The notes beneath the pieces were generated by a model. The model was not told where the DNA came from. It made no database searches and saw only the letters and a program-made list of their open reading frames with translations. DNA of 45,583 nt, taken from the NCBI GenBank assembly GCA_037139195.1, contig JBAXGW010000034.1:1-45583 (forward strand), given 5' to 3'. The DNA comes from JBAXGW01 sp037139195 (GTDB lineage Bacteria; Bacteroidota; Bacteroidia; Bacteroidales; JAHJDW01). Below, one piece after another: positions 42,238-45,583 of the stretch (positions are counted from its first letter, which is position 1; each line of letters begins with the position of its first letter). The position numbers and the translations under genes are program-made.

Positions 42238-43938
42238 ATGAAAACAATGAAAACAATCAAATCAATTTTTGCACTTGCTATGGCAACTCTATTTTGCTCA
42301 GGTGCTTTTGCTCAAAATGTAACCGAAAAAATTCAAGAACTTTCGAAAAAAGCCGAAAAAGGCTATTTTTACAATGCTTATCAGGATGAAGAAACTGGGA
42401 ACATTGAAATCACCTACAAGTTTAAAACAAAATCGAAAGATAATATGGGAACTTACGAGACCTATATTTTTGATAAAAATTTAAACTTAGTAAAACAAGA
42501 AGAATTTTCGAGCTTAAAAAAAGACATTGAAGACAAAGCCGATTATACTTCGACCATCGTTTGGTCTAGAATTGGGGGATGCACATCTTTCGATATTCTT
42601 AACACCGCTCTACATCTATACAAACAAACATACAGCTATACTTGGAACAAAGAGAAAAAAGACTTTATGTATAAAAAAACAGAGGATATAGAGATTAAGC
42701 CTAAAAATGCCGACAATAAATCATACAGCGGCTATGCCTCGTTTACCGATTATAACACTGGCAATTTAATGGTTTTAACCTCGTCGACAACAAAAAACCC
42801 TGATAAAACGACCAGTAAAGACTTTGTTCTTTTAGACGTTAGAGTAGATTTATCGGTTAAAGAAATTCCATTACCAATAAATGCATCTCAACTAGTATAT
42901 TGCGGAGTAATACCAACAAATAACACCGAATGTGCTCCTAATTCTACCGACATTCAAAATGGCGATATGTTTTTTGTTTTTGCACCCACTTTTAGCAAAG
43001 CAAGCAGTACCGATTATAAAGTATATTCCTATTTGAGAGTTGATAATAAAGGAAATATAAAAGAAAATTTTAAAATCAATTGTCCATCGCCAAATTTAAT
43101 TTTAACAGGATTTACGACAGATAAAGATGGAGCATTGTATTTTTGCGGAAGTTATAATAACCTACCAAAAATATTTGATCAACTTTATAAAGAATATTCG
43201 CCACTTGCAAACCCATGCTTTCCCGACGGTGATAAAAACCTAAGAATGGCTCAATACGAAGCTAAAACTGAAAAATTAAAAATGGACTACTTCTGTATTT
43301 TGAAGTTGAAAGACAATAAAATGGAATGGATAAAAAGCAATTTAATGGCAGATATTACTAAAGCTATGAAAACACCACAAGGACAAAAAAAATCAGTTCC
43401 TTATAGCGGAAACCGTTTGCAAATACAGTATTTTAATTTACTAAATAATGGCGACATATTTATTTCTGGTCAGTTAAAAGGAAAAGTAAAGCTTGGCGAA
43501 TCGATGAAAGACGCTTACAAAAATGTAATTAGTTTACAATTTAATCCAAACGGCGAAATCAAAGCTCAATACAGCATCAGCACATTATCTATTGCCGACA
43601 AGTTGAATACAATTTTTGAAATGCCTCAAAACTTTATTTTTTCAGCTGACGGACAAACACTTTATTGGAATTTGCTAGAAACAAAAACCATAAAAGGGTA
43701 TGCTAATTTCTTTGATGCATATAATGGTGCTCCAACATTTTACCCAAATTATTACCCATCAATGGTTAAAATAAATCTAACTAGCAATAACATCGAAGAA
43801 TATAATGTTTTTGGTAGTCGCAAATATTTATTAAACAAAAACTCACCTTATATTTATAACGAAAAAGAAAAAACTATTTACTACATAGGCAGTGATAAAG
43901 GCAGCAAGCTATGGCTGGGCAAATATATGATGAAGTAA
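42238..43938 (+). CDS. 566-residue secreted protein of unknown function
   Basis: Signal peptide (about 1-25, SIFALAMATLFCSGAFAQ), then a soluble protein without C-terminal sorting domain or lipobox. Repeated strands such as GYASFTDYNTGNLMVLTSSTT, DMFFVFAPTFSKASSTDYKVYSYLRVDNKGNIKENF, LTGFTTDKDGALYFCGSYNN and LLNNGDIFISGQLKGKVKLGE suggest a beta-propeller of the BNR/SBBP type. No catalytic motif is seen. It starts 6 nt after the HTH gene, so it is probably coexpressed and may be the regulated output or a ligand-binding part of the system. A strong terminator follows. Confidence 0.85.
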   Translation: MKTMKTIKSIFALAMATLFCSGAFAQNVTEKIQELSKKAEKGYFYNAYQDEETGNIEITYKFKTKSKDNMGTYETYIFDKNLNLVKQEEFSSLKKDIEDKADYTSTIVWSRIGGCTSFDILNTALHLYKQTYSYTWNKEKKDFMYKKTEDIEIKPKNADNKSYSGYASFTDYNTGNLMVLTSSTTKNPDKTTSKDFVLLDVRVDLSVKEIPLPINASQLVYCGVIPTNNTECAPNSTDIQNGDMFFVFAPTFSKASSTDYKVYSYLRVDNKGNIKENFKINCPSPNLILTGFTTDKDGALYFCGSYNNLPKIFDQLYKEYSPLANPCFPDGDKNLRMAQYEAKTEKLKMDYFCILKLKDNKMEWIKSNLMADITKAMKTPQGQKKSVPYSGNRLQIQYFNLLNNGDIFISGQLKGKVKLGESMKDAYKNVISLQFNPNGEIKAQYSISTLSIADKLNTIFEMPQNFIFSADGQTLYWNLLETKTIKGYANFFDAYNGAPTFYPNYYPSMVKINLTSNNIEEYNVFGSRKYLLNKNSPYIYNEKEKTIYYIGSDKGSKLWLGKYMMK

Positions 43939-43960
43939 AAATCTCATATTAATAGCTTTC

Positions 43961-44002
43961 ATCAAAGCCTACTTTAAAGACTTCTGTAGGCTTTGATTTT
44001 TA
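43961..44002 (+). terminator. Terminator after the secreted protein gene
   Basis: ATCAAAGCCTAC (43961-43972) pairs perfectly with GTAGGCTTTGAT (43986-43997) over a 13-nt loop, followed by T5. It closes the HTH-secreted protein unit. Confidence 0.94.
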
Positions 44003-44231
44003 TAAATCAGACTTGATACATTTTTTGTATAAGAGATTAACATAGATTCATTTATTGACTAAATAAAAAAAATAACACAATTTAGCTAAAACTCAAGTAT
44101 CTGTATTTTAGACTAATACCACAAACATTAACTCACCTTGAGTAATATGAGACGGTTAATTAAATATTCTAAGCAATAGCTTAAAAATAATCATCACCTT
44201 CGCATCTCAAAAAAAATAAAAAACGAACATT

Positions 44232-44714
44232 ATGAAAACAAACAAAATTTTAATATCCTCATTATTTCTAATGGGATTAGTAGCATTAATGCTTTCAAGT
44301 AGCTGTAAGAAAGATGAAGAAAAAGCAGTAGTTCCAACGCCAACACCTGCACCAGCTGCGGCATATCATTTCACATGCAAAGTAAATGGTGTAGCTTTTT
44401 CAGGTATAACCACTGGTTCGGATGTTGGAAACCTGAGCGGAAGTTATACAAATACTCAGAGTCAACTTACATCTGGCTTTAATTTATATGCCGACCATTT
44501 TGACGCAGCCGCTCCAGTAACGTACAGCACGGCTGAATCATGTTATCGCGGCGAAGATGGTGTTTGGCTAAATTATAAAAGTGGTTCGTACACAATAACA
44601 AAATATGATGCTGCGAAAAGCGAAGTTACTGGTAACTTTACCTCGCTAGTATTTGGTGACAATTCAGAGATTACAGCTACTGAAGGTTCGTTCTTTTTGT
44701 ATATGATTCATTAA
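44232..44714 (+). CDS. Probable surface-exposed lipoprotein
   Basis: 160 residues. The lipobox ends at Cys 25 (VALMLSSSC) and is followed by KKDEE, which matches the Lys/Asp/Glu lipoprotein export signal that sends lipoproteins to the cell surface in Bacteroidota. A Pro/Ala linker (VVPTPTPAPAAA) leads to a small beta-rich domain (FTCKVNGVAFSGI to FGDNSEITATEGSFFLYMI). The function is not known. It is monocistronic, after a 293-nt gap with no clear -7 box. Confidence 0.82.
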   Translation: MKTNKILISSLFLMGLVALMLSSSCKKDEEKAVVPTPTPAPAAAYHFTCKVNGVAFSGITTGSDVGNLSGSYTNTQSQLTSGFNLYADHFDAAAPVTYSTAESCYRGEDGVWLNYKSGSYTITKYDAAKSEVTGNFTSLVFGDNSEITATEGSFFLYMIH

Positions 44715-44897
44715 TTAAAATACTCTATTCGAAAGTATTATATGAGGTGAATTTATCACACACAGCCTTTTTTTTGTTGATACCAAAAATGAAGTATCTT
44801 AAAAAAACATTTTTCTGATTAATTATTAATAGAAAATTTGTAAAATTGCAGTTCATATTATTGCAAGTTATTCAATTATTAATTAAGCGATAAAAAT

Positions 44898-45583
44898 ATG
44901 GAAAACAGACAAATTAAAGAGAAAAAATTCTGGGAAAAGTTTGCCAAATATTATGATGCTTTTATTAAGAAGACAGTTGATAAAACATACCAAACTGTAA
45001 TAAAGAATATTAATTTAGAATTACATCCAAATAAAAAAGTACTAGAAATTGGCACTGGCACTGGAATAATTGCCTTTTCTATATGCAACAATGTTTCTAC
45101 AATTATTGCAACCGATATTTCACCCGAAATGATTAAAATTGCTACGCTAAAGCAAAAAGAATTAGATGTGAATAATATTGATTTTCAGATACAAGACTCA
45201 TACAATTTGCCATTTCCTGATAAATTGTTCGATATTGTGATTGCATCGAATTTGTTGCATTTGCTTTATGAACCAAATAAGCCTTTAAACGAAGCAAAAA
45301 GAGTTTTAAAAGACGATGGAATTTTAATAGTTCCAACTTTTTGTGTTGGGGAGAATATGAAAAGCAAAATATTGACTACCATTGCCGGTATATTTAGCGG
45401 GTTCAAGATTATTAACAAATGGCGAATTAGTGAATTTAAAACTCTTTTAACTAGCAATGGTTTTGCAATTGACAAAGCACAAAGAATTGACGGTCGCTTC
45501 CCTATGGCATACATCGTATTGAAAAAAAATAAACTGGGTATCCCCTTAGCTCATCTTAAAAAATGCCTATCTTTAGGGGATGG
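44898..45583 (+). CDS. Class I SAM-dependent methyltransferase, open at the right edge
   Basis: The ATG at 44898 opens a frame with no stop before the window ends (228 codons). The product begins MENRQIKEKKFWEKFAKYYD and contains the SAM motif KVLEIGTGTGIIAFSI, ATDISPEMIKIA, DIVIASNLLHLL and AKRVLKDDGILIVPTF, as in UbiE/PMT-like methyltransferases. The usual end of the domain (FPMAYIVLKK) is at about 45528. The frame then continues through an A8 run into an inverted repeat (ATCCCCT / AGGGGAT). One more A would create TAA immediately, so the extra C-terminal ~15 residues may not be natural. The substrate is unknown. Confidence 0.82.
   Translation, partial: MENRQIKEKKFWEKFAKYYDAFIKKTVDKTYQTVIKNINLELHPNKKVLEIGTGTGIIAFSICNNVSTIIATDISPEMIKIATLKQKELDVNNIDFQIQDSYNLPFPDKLFDIVIASNLLHLLYEPNKPLNEAKRVLKDDGILIVPTFCVGENMKSKILTTIAGIFSGFKIINKWRISEFKTLLTSNGFAIDKAQRIDGRFPMAYIVLKKNKLGIPLAHLKKCLSLGD
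45540..45581. repeat. Inverted repeat at the right edge
   Basis: ATCCCCTTA (from about 45540) and its near complement TTTAGGGGAT (to about 45581) flank about 25 nt. It lies at the very end of the window, so whether it is a terminator, a REP-like sequence or the end of an insertion sequence cannot be judged. Confidence 0.45.

Noticed and set aside
44091..44143. Inverted repeat ACTCAAG / CTTGAGT upstream of the lipoprotein gene
   Set aside because: Only 7 bp with a 39-nt loop; expected by chance in a gap of this size.
1..45583. CRISPR array, prophage, integron or complete insertion sequence
   Set aside because: No spaced identical repeats of CRISPR type, no cas, integrase or transposase genes were found; the repeats present are degenerate tandem or palindromic.

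Overview
The window is an AT-rich chromosomal segment of a Bacteroidota bacterium. The evidence is a type IX secretion C-terminal domain on a giant adhesin, promoters of the TTTG-N19-21-TAnnTTTG type, and families typical of the phylum: GWxTD protein, DUF4294, CarboxypepD_reg/beta-barrel receptor, a glycogen synthase-phosphorylase fusion, ComEC without a metallo-beta-lactamase domain, and SCKKDEE-type lipoproteins. Genus and order cannot be fixed from this sequence alone. I see no phage, complete insertion sequence, CRISPR array or rRNA.

Layout. 1-5519: the 3' part of a very large repetitive secreted protein (14 near-identical ~89-residue repeats, degenerate repeats, Ig-like and PKD domains, sorting tail). 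5.9-8.6 kb: an orphan dCache/HisKA_2 sensor kinase and a divergent YitT-type transporter. 8.9-12 kb (minus): small secreted or lipoproteins and a nitroreductase. 11.9-15.9 kb (minus): SpoIID-like protein, ComEC and an AlkD-like glycosylase, tightly packed. 16.0-19.4 kb (minus): a five-gene operon, DUF502 / coiled-coil protein / surE / small membrane protein / lpxB, behind a consensus promoter. 19.8-26 kb: zinc peptidase, fabG and a 1409-residue glycogen synthase-glucan phosphorylase. 26.2-31.2 kb: small conserved-looking ORF, pcm, then Gfo/Idh oxidoreductase, lipoprotein and polyprenyl-phosphate sugar transferase (surface glycan start), and DUF4294. 31.4-34.8 kb (minus): tig-clpP-clpX. 35.0-37.0 kb: tRNA-Leu(UAG), a GWxTD protein, tRNA-Ser(UGA). 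37.0-43.9 kb: a sensory-looking locus with an outer-membrane receptor, a small barrel-like protein, a seven-TM AraC regulator, a stand-alone AraC HTH protein and a 566-residue secreted protein. 44.2 kb to the end: a surface lipoprotein and a SAM methyltransferase open at the right edge.

The most unusual content is between genes. (i) A long imperfect palindrome occurs twice (8741-8862 and 20629-20746), both times between convergent genes. (ii) Degenerate short tandem repeats with strict 7-nt or 9-nt periods fill several gaps, often with an inverted arm nearby; one 9-nt array runs into the 3' end of the AlkD-like gene and encodes its C-terminus. (iii) An 18-nt motif is shared between the divergent receptor/barrel promoter region and the leader of the stand-alone HTH gene, suggesting that the 37-44 kb locus is one regulatory unit. 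This locus is my best candidate for an undescribed system, but its function is inferred only from gene order and motifs.
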